Shown here: positions 44,600 through 52,364 of the stretch, one piece after another | How positions within the stretch are numbered: the stretch's first letter is position 1 | Layout of the letters: every line of letters starts with the position of its first letter | Source of the DNA: an uncultured Bacilli bacterium | GTDB lineage: Bacteria > Bacillota_I > Bacilli_A > RF39 > UBA660 | Direction: 5' to 3' | DNA: 64,000 nucleotides | Assembly (NCBI GenBank): GCA_934167485.1 | Contig: CAKPKL010000002.1 | Coordinates: 62,001 to 126,000, forward strand | Notes under the pieces: generated by a model | Database searches by the model: none | The model's input: the letters and a program-made list of their open reading frames with translations, nothing else | Told to the model about the DNA's origin: nothing | Made by a program: the position numbers and the translations under genes

Positions 44600-45202
44600 T
44601 CAAATTTTTATTGAATCATAGAAATTAGCCATAGTAACTTGAGTATAAGGAATTAACCATAAATAACCAATACCAAGAGTTAATGCTGCTAAAATTGACC
44701 ATCCAATAAAACTTAACATCAACACAAAATAATCTGCCTTATGACCTTGCATCATATTTTTACTCATTTTTATTGCGTCCATAGCGCTCATATTGGGATT
44801 ATCTAATAAAATATAAGGAACTTGTGAATAACTTATGGCTGCTATAATACCAGGAATTACAAGCAATAGTGACCAAAGGGTTACAAATATACTCATTAAA
44901 ATAATAGATAATAGTGCAACACTAAACATATTTGTCTTACTAAATAATTCCTTATAAGTTACTTGTTCTCCCCTAGATAACTTTAAATAAAAACTATTAA
45001 ATCCTAACATTAGTAAAGAATTAATTATTATACCAATTATTGATGTCATAGTATTACCTGTATATTCATTTCTGACTATAATCCCTACCATAATTCCAGA
45101 TAATATTGAAACACATCCAAGTATAGCCACTACAATTATTGCTTCACCCCAATTATCTTTTAGTCTCATCTTAGCTTTTTCTTTTAATTCAGCTCTTGTC
45201 AT
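44600..45202 (-). CDS. DUF975 family membrane protein
   Basis: A 200-residue protein beginning MTRAELKEKAKMRLKDNWGE, the signature start of DUF975, followed by about five membrane segments, including SIILMSIFVTLWSLLLVIPG and YSQVPYILLDNPNMSAMDAI. Family function is unknown. It has AAGGAG upstream of the ATG and an extended -10 (TGG-TATAAT, 45226-45231). It is separated from greA by a terminator. Confidence 0.85.
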   Translation of the reverse strand: MTRAELKEKAKMRLKDNWGEAIIVVAILGCVSILSGIMVGIIVRNEYTGNTMTSIIGIIINSLLMLGFNSFYLKLSRGEQVTYKELFSKTNMFSVALLSIILMSIFVTLWSLLLVIPGIIAAISYSQVPYILLDNPNMSAMDAIKMSKNMMQGHKADYFVLMLSFIGWSILAALTLGIGYLWLIPYTQVTMANFYDSIKI

Positions 45203-45225
45203 ATCAACACTCCTTTCTATTATAA

Positions 45226-45231
45226 ATTATA
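45226..45231 (-). promoter_or_regulatory. Extended -10 of the DUF975 gene
   Basis: Minus-strand TGG-TATAAT just after the greA terminator. Confidence 0.5.
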
Positions 45232-45250
45232 CCATATCTTTTTAATTTAT

Positions 45251-45278
45251 AAAAAAAATAGTAAAAAATTTACTATTC
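45251..45278 (-). terminator. Terminator of greA
   Basis: AATAGTAAA (45258-45266) / TTTACTATT (45270-45278) followed on the minus strand by T. Confidence 0.75.
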
Positions 45279-45748
45279 TAATTAATTGCTAAAATTTTAA
45301 CGTCATATTTTCCATTTGGACTTTCAACAGATACTACATCTCCTACTTTTAATCCTAAAATAGCTTTAGCTATTGGAGACTCATTTGATATTTTATTAGA
45401 AAAAGGATCTGCTTCTTGACTACCTACTATAGAATATTCTTCTTGGTCTTCATCATCAACATACTCTATTGTCACCTTAGTACCTATAGAAACTACATCA
45501 GTATTAACTTTTTCTATAACTACTGCACGTTCTAACATAACTTCTAACTCTTTTATTCTAGATTCCACTACTGCTTGTTCTGTTCTAGCTGCATCATATT
45601 CTGCATTCTCACTTAAATCACCTTGAGCTCTAGCATCTTTAAGAGCTGATATAACCTCAGGTCTTTTTACAAGCTTTAATTCCTCTAATTCTTTTTTTAT
45701 TTCCTCTAATCCTTCTTCTGTTACATATAATTCTTTATCTTTTGACAT
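45278..45748 (-). CDS. greA: Transcription elongation factor GreA
   Basis: GreA stimulates cleavage of backtracked RNA by RNA polymerase. The 156 residues have the N-terminal coiled coil (LYVTEEGLEEIKKELEELKL ... ARAQGDLSENAEYDAARTEQ), with the acidic tip Asp/Glu near residue 41, and the C-terminal FKBP-like domain (SPIAKAILGLKVGDVVSVES). The gene follows the two U32 genes (trhP2 and trhP1 order) as in B. subtilis. It has its own promoter overlapping the end of the U32 gene. Confidence 0.96.
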   Translation of the reverse strand: MSKDKELYVTEEGLEEIKKELEELKLVKRPEVISALKDARAQGDLSENAEYDAARTEQAVVESRIKELEVMLERAVVIEKVNTDVVSIGTKVTIEYVDDEDQEEYSIVGSQEADPFSNKISNESPIAKAILGLKVGDVVSVESPNGKYDVKILAIN

Positions 45749-45785
45749 AATCGTTCACCTCAATCTTTTCTTGTAAACATACAAA

Positions 45786-45814
45786 ATAATACTACATAAA
45801 TTTAGTTTTGTCAA
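45786..45814 (-). promoter_or_regulatory. Strong promoter of greA
   Basis: Minus-strand TTGACA (45809-45814), 17-base spacer, TATTAT (45786-45791). The -35 directly follows the stop codon of the U32 gene ending at 45815. Confidence 0.75.
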
Positions 45815-47014
45815 CTATCTTTTAATTCTTATCATATCATATGTATTTAATTTATTTTCTATACTAATTTTTACAATTTCTCTAGGATGTCTTACAACAT
45901 CAATAATTTCATTATCAGCATTTATAATTTTATCTATTTTATATACAATAGTATCATGATTTGGTCCAAATATTTCTACAATATCACCTTTTTTAAAATA
46001 ATTTCTTTGTTCTATTGTAGCTATTTTAGTAGTCTCATCATAGTCTAATACTATCCCTAAAAAATCCTGATTAGATATCTCTTCTCTTCCATTATAATAA
46101 CTACAATTTTCATCATAAACTCCGTTAAAGAATTGTGTTATTGAATCTCTATTAGCACAGTTAGAAAGTATTCTCTCATACTCCATATTATATGTATAAT
46201 TTAATTTATCGTTACAATATTCATCTATAACTTTTCTATATATTGAAACTACTGTAGCAATATAATATAAAGAACGCATTCTACCCTCTATTTTAAATGA
46301 AGCAATACCTATATCAATCATATCAGGTATATATTTTAACATAGATAAATCCTTAGAACAAAAAGTAAATGGTCTATCACCTTTTATTTGTTTTTTATTT
46401 TCATCTAATAAATCAAAATCCCATCTACATATTTGACTACATCCTCCACGGTTAGCATCTCTATTAGTTAAAAAATTAGACATAACACATCTACCACTAT
46501 AACCTGCACACATAGCACCATGTATAAATGTTTCAATTTCTATATCTACATTTTCAATTATTTCCTTTATTTCCTCTTTAGTACATTCTCTTCCAAGTAC
46601 AATTCTACTTACTCCTTCACTTTTCCAATACTTACAAGCCTCTATATTTAAAGTACTTGCTTGTGTTGATAAGTGTATTTCTAGATTAGTATTTTTACGA
46701 GCAATATCAATAATAGTTGGATCACTTACTATTATTGCATCTACACCTATTTTTTCTATTGTTTTTAAATACTCTTTTATTTCCTTTATTTCTTCATTGT
46801 GTATCATTATATTAATAGTAACATATACTTTTTTATTTAATTTATGAGCAAATTCTACACCTTCTTTTATTTCTTCCATTGTAAAATTAATGGCGTTTGC
46901 TCTTAAGTTTAATAATGGTCCACCTATATATACAGCATCTGCTCCATATAAAAGTGCTATCTTTAATCTTTCTAAATCACCTGCTGGAGATAATAATTCT
47001 GGTTTATTTATCAT
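45815..47014 (-). CDS. trhP2: U32 family tRNA/rRNA hydroxylation protein (TrhP2-like)
   Basis: U32 family proteins are needed for prephenate-dependent 5-hydroxyuridine in tRNA (TrhP) or rRNA hydroxylation (RlhA). The 399 residues start KPELLSPAGDLERLKIALLY and contain ADAVYIGGPLLNLRANAIN and the signature ETFIHGAMCAGYSGRCVMSN, then NRGGCSQICRWDF with Cys residues of the iron-sulfur site. It overlaps its upstream partner by 11 bases, the same two-gene arrangement as trhP1-trhP2 next to greA in B. subtilis. Confidence 0.88.
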   Translation of the reverse strand: MINKPELLSPAGDLERLKIALLYGADAVYIGGPLLNLRANAINFTMEEIKEGVEFAHKLNKKVYVTINIMIHNEEIKEIKEYLKTIEKIGVDAIIVSDPTIIDIARKNTNLEIHLSTQASTLNIEACKYWKSEGVSRIVLGRECTKEEIKEIIENVDIEIETFIHGAMCAGYSGRCVMSNFLTNRDANRGGCSQICRWDFDLLDENKKQIKGDRPFTFCSKDLSMLKYIPDMIDIGIASFKIEGRMRSLYYIATVVSIYRKVIDEYCNDKLNYTYNMEYERILSNCANRDSITQFFNGVYDENCSYYNGREEISNQDFLGIVLDYDETTKIATIEQRNYFKKGDIVEIFGPNHDTIVYKIDKIINADNEIIDVVRHPREIVKISIENKLNTYDMIRIKR

Positions 47015-47864
47015 TTTTCTTCACCTTATATATTGTCTTTTTTTCTAAAAATCCCAAATCTACATTATTAAACATATTATTTATTTTATTATTACTATCC
47101 TCTATATTTTTACTATTAACATTTTTAAATAAATTAATAATACAAATAAATTTATTTAAATCAATATCTAAACTATTTAATACTATATAACAATCAAGTA
47201 AATCTAAACTATATTTTAATCCATTTAATATATTATTAGAATAACACATAGTTCCAATCTCTTTATCTATTATAGGATATATCTTATTTTCTTTTTCCAT
47301 ATAATTAATTTTTGAAGAGTCTTTTAATTTAAAATAATTTAAGTAATTTTTAACTATATGTCTTTTAGATACAAACATAGGTAAATATCCAAATAAATTT
47401 ACTAATAATGTTGATTTACTATTTTGTTTAATCTCTTTTATCTCTTCAAAAGTTATATCACTAGATAAATATGTGTATTTAGCACCTTTCCCATACCAAT
47501 AATTAATTGTACTATAATTAGTTGTTGAATGTTCTTGTGACCATACTAATTCATAATTAGGTTTTATTTCTTTATATATTTGCAATATTGCAACATCATA
47601 ATATAAAACACCTTTTATATTATAGTTATTTAGTTTAATCATAATATCTTTTAAACATTTTAAATCTATATTATGCATATTTTTATTTAACGAAATAAAA
47701 ATATCTTTATCTTTATAATCATCTAATATACTAATACTATTTATTGATATATTTAGATTAGTATTAACACTCATATTATCTATTCCAATTATAAAACCAT
47801 CTATTATATTTAATGTTTTATTTATTTCATCTATACTTGATGGAATAGTTATTATTTTTGACAT
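47004..47864 (-). CDS. trhP1: U32-like partner protein (TrhP1-like), divergent
   Basis: A 286-residue protein with U32-like barrel segments: GFIIGIDNMSVNTNLNISIN, YDVAILQIYKEIKPNYELVW and TLLVNLFGYLPMFVSKRHIVKNY. It is weakly conserved and lacks the Cys cluster of its partner. The assignment rests on gene order and the 11-base overlap with the trhP2-like gene. It has a near-perfect promoter and GAGGTGAT before the ATG, directly downstream of a terminator-like hairpin. Confidence 0.7.
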   Translation of the reverse strand: MSKIITIPSSIDEINKTLNIIDGFIIGIDNMSVNTNLNISINSISILDDYKDKDIFISLNKNMHNIDLKCLKDIMIKLNNYNIKGVLYYDVAILQIYKEIKPNYELVWSQEHSTTNYSTINYWYGKGAKYTYLSSDITFEEIKEIKQNSKSTLLVNLFGYLPMFVSKRHIVKNYLNYFKLKDSSKINYMEKENKIYPIIDKEIGTMCYSNNILNGLKYSLDLLDCYIVLNSLDIDLNKFICIINLFKNVNSKNIEDSNNKINNMFNNVDLGFLEKKTIYKVKKNDK

Positions 47865-47875
47865 AACATCACCTC

Positions 47876-47904
47876 AAAAAAAAGACGTCTTTTTTAGACG
47901 TCTT
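47876..47904 (-). terminator. Terminator of the Cys-rich membrane gene, next to the trhP1 start
   Basis: AAGACGTCT (47896-47904) / AGACGTCTT (47882-47890) followed by eight T on the minus strand. The trhP1 promoter is placed so that its own transcripts start inside the left arm and escape the hairpin. Confidence 0.8.
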
Positions 47905-47905
47905 A

Positions 47906-47934
47906 ATATTAGCACACAATACTTATTTTGTCAA
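47906..47934 (-). promoter_or_regulatory. Near-consensus promoter of trhP1
   Basis: Minus-strand TTGACA (47929-47934), 17-base spacer, TGC-TAATAT (-10 at 47906-47911). The expected start is near 47899. Confidence 0.8.
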
Positions 47935-48924
47935 TTATTTACTACACTTAACATCTTCGCCATAAAGGTTTGTACAAATATCTACACCACTTACAGTAGT
48001 TTTATAATATGTATTTGCTGAACAATCATTATTTAAGAAACATGACATACAAGATGATATATTCTCTGCCTCACTTGAGTCAGCCACTTTTAAAATTACA
48101 AATTGTACAATAGATATTACAAAGAATACCATAACAGAAGCTATTATTTTTTTAAGTAAGGAACTTTTTGCCTTCTTTATTTCATCTTCTTTAGAAGCTG
48201 CTAAAGCCTTTAATAAAGTAATCATGCTTGTTACTATTAAAACAATTGGAGTAGCAATCTTAAGTAAATTTACAAAGAAACTAGTAAGAGCTGGAGCCTC
48301 TTTTGGAATATCAAATGCATTTCCACACGTAACATATTGTAATTTATCAACATTACAATAACCATTCTCTTTATTCCAAACACATGCAAAATACTTATTA
48401 TTTTCACAAGTTCCTTTATCATTAAATTCTAAACAAGAGGATGGTGTTTCTTCTTCACTTTCTTCAGTTTGTTCAATTAAATCAAACACTACTGGAAAAC
48501 CACTTTTTTGAATACTAAACTTCTTTTTTAATGAATCCGACATTTTATTTACATTTGTGTTATCTGAGACATAAAACCTATAAGTCCAAAAACCAAGCTT
48601 ACCTTTTCTATGTACCAAAATGGCCTTTGATGGGCATTTTTTATTTTTTTCATAATAGCTCTGGCCACTAAATCCATTATAAGCTGAAACCCAATTTATT
48701 ACATCTTCTGAATCTTTTTTACCCACTACATCATTACCAGTAAGTATGGCATCTTCTGATTTTATTTTCCCATTCTTTGCCATATATAATCTAAATTTAA
48801 TTTTAATATCTTTACTAGTAGTATTATAAACACAATAATACTTTACTTTTGCCCTTATTGGCATTACAAAACACATTGAAGTTAAAAGTGTAACTAACAA
48901 TATTAATAAGTATTTCTTTTTCAT
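47935..48924 (-). CDS. Secreted Cys-rich protein with VirB2/TrbC-like C-terminal membrane pair (first paralogue)
   Basis: A 329-residue protein with a signal peptide (KKKYLLILLVTLLTSMCFVM), a Cys-rich ectodomain of about 190 residues (CLEFNDKGTCENNKYFACVW, CNVDKLQYVTCGNAF), two membrane segments split by a charged loop (ALAASKEDEIKKAKSSLLKK) and a short Cys-rich tail (SSCMSCFLNNDCSANTYYK). The membrane pair and the loop closely match a second protein at 56861-57961. This topology recalls VirB2/TrbC-type pilins of type IV secretion systems, and a coupling ATPase lies at 60-62 kb. Assignment as a secretion component is inference. It overlaps pduL by 4 bases. Confidence 0.6.
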   Translation of the reverse strand: MKKKYLLILLVTLLTSMCFVMPIRAKVKYYCVYNTTSKDIKIKFRLYMAKNGKIKSEDAILTGNDVVGKKDSEDVINWVSAYNGFSGQSYYEKNKKCPSKAILVHRKGKLGFWTYRFYVSDNTNVNKMSDSLKKKFSIQKSGFPVVFDLIEQTEESEEETPSSCLEFNDKGTCENNKYFACVWNKENGYCNVDKLQYVTCGNAFDIPKEAPALTSFFVNLLKIATPIVLIVTSMITLLKALAASKEDEIKKAKSSLLKKIIASVMVFFVISIVQFVILKVADSSEAENISSCMSCFLNNDCSANTYYKTTVSGVDICTNLYGEDVKCSK

Positions 48925-49484
48925 ATAATCTCTCCTATATCATCGTTATTTATTAAATGAGCATTAGCATCATCTAAATCTAAATGCATTTCAAAAAATG
49001 ATTCCTCACTTACTTTTAAATATACATTACAAATTATTCCACCTTTTTCTCCAGGTAATTTTACATTAACAGTCTTCTTACCTTCAAAACCATAGGCACT
49101 CATTTGATCTGGTCTAATATGTATATGTCTAGTTGGAATTATACAACCATATTGTATATCTATACCACCCTTAGGCCCTATTATTGTTATAGGACTGCTC
49201 CCTATTAAATCTCCTGAATTTCTAACTGGTGGGTTTATCCCTAAATTATGAGCATCTGTTTTACTTATTTCAACTTGTGTATAATCTCTAATTGGTCCTA
49301 AAACTCTAACATGTTCTATAATTGATTTATCCGTTTTAATAGTTACTAAAGCATTTGAAGCAAATTGTCCAGGTTGTTTCAAATCACTCTTTTTTTCTAA
49401 TTTATAATCCTTACCAAATAAGATTTCTAAATGTTCTTGTGTTAGATGAACATGTCTTGCCGATACTCCTATACTAACTTTCAT
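48921..49484 (-). CDS. pduL: Phosphate propanoyltransferase PduL
   Basis: A CoA-acylphosphate transferase that links acyl-CoA to acyl-phosphate, used for acetate or propionate formation. The 187 residues contain SARHVHLTQEHLEILFGKDY with two zinc-ligand His near residues 10-12, LGPIRDYTQVEISKTDAHNL, PVRNSGDLIGSSPITIIGP and IIPTRHIHIRPDQMSAYGFE with further His ligands. No microcompartment genes are near, so it probably acts in the cytoplasm as a phosphotransacetylase with an acetate kinase elsewhere. Its stop overlaps the next start by 4 bases (ATGA). Confidence 0.93.
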   Translation of the reverse strand: MKVSIGVSARHVHLTQEHLEILFGKDYKLEKKSDLKQPGQFASNALVTIKTDKSIIEHVRVLGPIRDYTQVEISKTDAHNLGINPPVRNSGDLIGSSPITIIGPKGGIDIQYGCIIPTRHIHIRPDQMSAYGFEGKKTVNVKLPGEKGGIICNVYLKVSEESFFEMHLDLDDANAHLINNDDIGEII

Positions 49485-49505
49485 ATTATCACCAAGATAA
49501 TTATA

Positions 49506-49534
49506 GCATATTTCTAAATTTTTTGAAATATATT
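49506..49534 (+). promoter_or_regulatory. Possible SigE-type promoter of gerQ
   Basis: GCATATT (49506-49512), which fits the SigE -35 consensus GHATATT, a 14-base spacer, AATATATT (49527-49534; consensus CATACAAT). gerQ is a SigE-regulated gene in B. subtilis. Confidence 0.4.
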
Positions 49535-49553
49535 TTAAAGAAAGGATGATTTT

Positions 49554-49913
49554 ATGAATAACAATTATATGAATAATAGTAAATTTCCAGGTACACCTTT
49601 ATATTCTAATGGTATGCCTACTCCAAATCAATCAAGTGTTCAGGAATATATACCTGATGAACAATCTTATATAGAAAATATTTTAAGAGTTAACAAAGGT
49701 AAAAAAGTGTCTGTTTATCAATCTTTTGCTGATTCTAAAGATTGGAGTGATAAAGTATTCACCGGTATTATAGAACAATCTGGTAGAGATCATATTATTT
49801 TAAGTGATCCTACTACTGGTGAGTGGTATTTATTATTGATGATATATGTAGATTATATTAAATTTGATGAAGAAATCAATACTGTTCAACAATTTTATCC
49901 ATCTAAAGGTTAA
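49554..49913 (+). CDS. gerQ: Spore coat protein GerQ
   Basis: GerQ is a coat protein crosslinked by transglutaminase and needed for CwlJ localisation during germination. The 119 residues end in the conserved block EQSYIENILRVNKGKKVSVY, VFTGIIEQSGRDHIILSDPT and GEWYLLLMIYVDYIKFDEEI. The first about 35 residues (Asn, Pro and Gln rich) are the typical disordered crosslinking arm, shorter than in B. subtilis (181 residues). AAAGGATGAT precedes the ATG. cwlJ is not adjacent here. Confidence 0.9.
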   Translation: MNNNYMNNSKFPGTPLYSNGMPTPNQSSVQEYIPDEQSYIENILRVNKGKKVSVYQSFADSKDWSDKVFTGIIEQSGRDHIILSDPTTGEWYLLLMIYVDYIKFDEEINTVQQFYPSKG

Positions 49914-49919
49914 AAAGTA

Positions 49920-49948
49920 TTGATAAGAAATTAAAAATTTGTTATAAT
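49920..49948 (+). promoter_or_regulatory. SigA promoter of the LemA-like gene
   Basis: TTGATA (49920-49925), 17-base spacer, TGT-TATAAT (-10 at 49943-49948). Confidence 0.75.
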
Positions 49949-49971
49949 TGTCTATAGATAAGGTGATATGT

Positions 49972-50514
49972 ATGAGTACTATTATGGTAACACTATCAGT
50001 AATAATTGTAGTATGTTTGATACTAATAGTATTAATATCTATTTATAATCGTTATCAAGATTATATAATTAGAATTAATGAAGCTGATGTTAATATAGAT
50101 GCAGTATTAAGAAAAAGATTTGATCTTTTAAACAAATCAATAGGTATAATAAATGCTAATATTGAAACGGAAGAGCCAATATTACAAATGATAGAAAATT
50201 TAAGATCTAAAAAACTTACTAATTTTGAATTAGATAGAAATTTGTATGATGCAATTAATGAATTTCATACTTTAAAAGAAAAATATAATAAATTACAAAA
50301 TTGTAAAGAATTTATTAAAATTGAAATTAATCTTATTGAGTCAGAATCTGAGATAGTTGGATTAAGAAAATATTATAATGATATTATTACTGATTATAAT
50401 AAATTAGTTAAATCTTTTCCTACTAATTTAATAGCATTGTTAAAAGGTTATAAAGCTCGTGATTACTTTGACGGAAATAATGTAGATGAAAAAAAAGGAA
50501 CTGTAAAATTATAG
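49972..50514 (+). CDS. LemA-family membrane protein
   Basis: A 180-residue protein with one N-terminal membrane segment (VTLSVIIVVCLILIVLISIY) and then the LemA pattern: YNRYQDYIIRINEADVNIDA, VLRKRFDLLNKSIGIINANI and EIVGLRKYYNDIITDYNKLV, ending in SFPTNLIALLKGYKARDYFD. LemA proteins are helical-bundle proteins of unknown function found in most bacteria. I start at the ATG at 49972 with AGGTGAT upstream; the earlier ATG lies within the -10 region of the promoter. Confidence 0.88.
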   Translation: MSTIMVTLSVIIVVCLILIVLISIYNRYQDYIIRINEADVNIDAVLRKRFDLLNKSIGIINANIETEEPILQMIENLRSKKLTNFELDRNLYDAINEFHTLKEKYNKLQNCKEFIKIEINLIESESEIVGLRKYYNDIITDYNKLVKSFPTNLIALLKGYKARDYFDGNNVDEKKGTVKL

Positions 50515-50530
50515 TTCCTTTTATTTTTTC
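50491..50530. terminator. Bidirectional terminator between the LemA-like gene and divIC
   Basis: AAAAGGAACT (50493-50502) / AGTTCCTTTT (50513-50522) with T on the plus strand and A on the left. Confidence 0.8.
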
Positions 50531-50949
50531 TTTTTACCTTTAGATAATATATATATAAATATTAAAAATACAAGTACACATAGTCCTATTATTAAATAAT
50601 TTTTATTTATTGTTGTATTAATTGTATCAATTTTTTCTGTCGTTTGTGAATATTCTTCACCCATTTGTATAATATATTCGCCTGATTTAGAATATAAGTA
50701 ATTTTCTCTTGCATAATTAGCTAAATATTCTGGATCATTTAATTTTTCTATATCTATTTTTAATTGTTCAGCTTCTTCTTGTAATTTTACATATTTTTCT
50801 TCTAATTGTTTTTTTTCAACTGTCAATTCATAAATTGTGTAAATATTATATAATAAGCTAAACGAAAAATACACTATTATTATTAAACAAATAGGCCCAA
50901 AACAACTAAGTCTTCTTTTAGATACTTTGGGAACTCTTCTCTTAGACAT
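50521..50949 (-). CDS. divIC: Septum formation initiator DivIC with an extra C-terminal membrane segment
   Basis: DivIC is a bitopic division protein that pairs with FtsL. The 142 residues have a basic cytoplasmic start (MSKRRVPKVSKRRLS), a membrane segment (FGPICLIIIVYFSFSLLY), a coiled coil (KKQLEEKYVKLQEEAEQLKI) and the conserved LNDPEYLANYARENYLYSKS-GEYII end. Unlike usual DivIC (about 125 residues) it continues into a second membrane segment (YLIIGLCVLVFLIFIYILSK). It follows yabQ and yabP, the order seen in B. subtilis (yabP-yabQ-divIC), and supports the assignment. Confidence 0.85.
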   Translation of the reverse strand: MSKRRVPKVSKRRLSCFGPICLIIIVYFSFSLLYNIYTIYELTVEKKQLEEKYVKLQEEAEQLKIDIEKLNDPEYLANYARENYLYSKSGEYIIQMGEEYSQTTEKIDTINTTINKNYLIIGLCVLVFLIFIYILSKGKKKK

Positions 50950-50970
50950 ACTATCACCATATAAAGTATA

Positions 50971-51258
50971 TCATTTTTTATTAGTATTTGCAATTAACTT
51001 TATAATTATATCATAAGTAAAAAATCCAAATATTATATTTAATATTGAGTATATATGAAATATGGCATTACCTATACTTTTTATTCCTATAAAATATACT
51101 AAAGTCATAAAAGAAATCAAAAGAAAAGAAAATATTAGTTTTAAGATTTCATTATATTTACATATTTTTTTATTAAACCAATCTAAAATTACAGAAAAGA
51201 AAAATCCAAATGAGAAGGAAAATATTATCAATTTAAGTTGTAAAGATAACTCTATCAT
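50971..51258 (-). CDS. yabQ: YabQ-like spore cortex membrane protein
   Basis: A 95-residue protein with three membrane segments (LKLIIFSFSFGFFFSVILDW, LKLIFSFLLISFMTLVYFI, HIYSILNIIFGFFTYDIIIK). It is weakly conserved, but its place between yabP and divIC and its size match YabQ, which is needed for spore cortex formation in B. subtilis. Most of the assignment rests on gene order. Its start overlaps the end of yabP by 4 bases. Confidence 0.65.
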   Translation of the reverse strand: MIELSLQLKLIIFSFSFGFFFSVILDWFNKKICKYNEILKLIFSFLLISFMTLVYFIGIKSIGNAIFHIYSILNIIFGFFTYDIIIKLIANTNKK

Positions 51259-51539
51259 TTAAATAATTTAGAAAAAACGCTTTCTGATTTTTCTGCTTTT
51301 TTAGAGTTTTCTAAATAATTTAAACTATCAATCTTTCCTTTTATTGATACATCTCCCTGAAATGTATCTAGTTTAATTATTTCTAAATTTGAACCTTTTA
51401 TTAATATAAAGCCCATATTAGTTTCTAATAAAAATTCATTTTCATCAAAGTTTTCTATTTTTTTTACCCCTGTAATTGCTATACTCTTTCTTTGATTAAT
51501 ACTTATATTATGGTTATTAGTTACTATATCCTTGTCCAT
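51255..51539 (-). CDS. yabP: Sporulation protein YabP
   Basis: A 94-residue protein of the YabP/YqfC type: HNISINQRKSIAITGVKKIE, FDENEFLLETNMGFILIKGS and LEIIKLDTFQGDVSIKGKID, then LNYLENSKKAEKSESVFSKL. The pattern (nRK, itGV, sFde, leT.mG, kG..L.i..Ld...G) is diagnostic. YabP is needed for spore cortex formation in the mother cell. AGGTGAT precedes the ATG. It heads the yabP-yabQ-divIC group. Confidence 0.88.
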   Translation of the reverse strand: MDKDIVTNNHNISINQRKSIAITGVKKIENFDENEFLLETNMGFILIKGSNLEIIKLDTFQGDVSIKGKIDSLNYLENSKKAEKSESVFSKLFK

Positions 51540-51582
51540 ATCATCACCTAATAAATATTATTCAAAAGAAAAATATATATGA

Positions 51583-51601
51583 AAAAAACTCTTGACGAGT
51601 T

Positions 51602-51604
<3 letters not shown>
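51583..51604 (-). terminator. Terminator of spoVG
   Basis: AAAACTC (51586-51592) / GAGTTTT (51598-51604) followed by T on the minus strand. Confidence 0.7.
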
Positions 51605-51853
<249 letters not shown>

Positions 51854-51888
51854 AAAAGCATCTCCTTCCGTTATCATCTCACACTTTT

Positions 51889-51917
51889 AGTATATAATAA
51901 ATTGGTAAAAATTGCAA
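51889..51917 (-). promoter_or_regulatory. SigA promoter of spoVG
   Basis: Minus-strand TTGCAA (51912-51917), 17-base spacer, TATACT (51889-51894). Confidence 0.7.
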
Positions 51918-51920
51918 TAT

Positions 51921-52364
51921 TTATATACGATTTTTTAATGTTTTATCTATTTCTCTTTTTATATCTTTTTCTTTTAAAGATTCTCTTTTATCATAATTTT
52001 TTTTACCTTTAGCAACACCTAATAATATCTTAGCTTTATTACCTTTAAAATATAGTTTAACAGGTACTAATGTATAACCACTTACTTCAACTTTATCTCT
52101 TAACTTTAATATTTCTTTTTTATTTAATAACAGTTTTCTAGTTCTTCTTTCGTCATGATTAAATATACTGGCATCATCATATTTACTTATATACATATTA
52201 AGTAAATAAACTTCACCATTTTTTATTATCGCATAACAGTCTTTTAAATTAGCAAGTCCACTTCTTATAGATTTAATTTCAGTACCTTTAAGTACTATAC
52301 CACATTCAATTTCTTCTTCTATATAATAATCAAAATATGCTTTTTTATTTTTTATCTCAATCAT
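51921..52364 (-). CDS. smpB: SsrA-binding protein SmpB
   Basis: SmpB carries tmRNA to stalled ribosomes. The 147 residues show NKKAYFDYYIEEEIECGIVL, KGTEIKSIRSGLANLKDCYA, the conserved RRTRKLLLNKKEI block, LVPVKLYFKGNKAKILLGVA and the basic tail KGKKNYDKRESLKEKDIKRE. It overlaps the end of a CapA-like gene by 8 bases. The usual partner rnr lies 2.3 kb upstream, with two CapA-like genes inserted between. tmRNA itself is not in this window. Confidence 0.96.
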   Translation of the reverse strand: MIEIKNKKAYFDYYIEEEIECGIVLKGTEIKSIRSGLANLKDCYAIIKNGEVYLLNMYISKYDDASIFNHDERRTRKLLLNKKEILKLRDKVEVSGYTLVPVKLYFKGNKAKILLGVAKGKKNYDKRESLKEKDIKREIDKTLKNRI

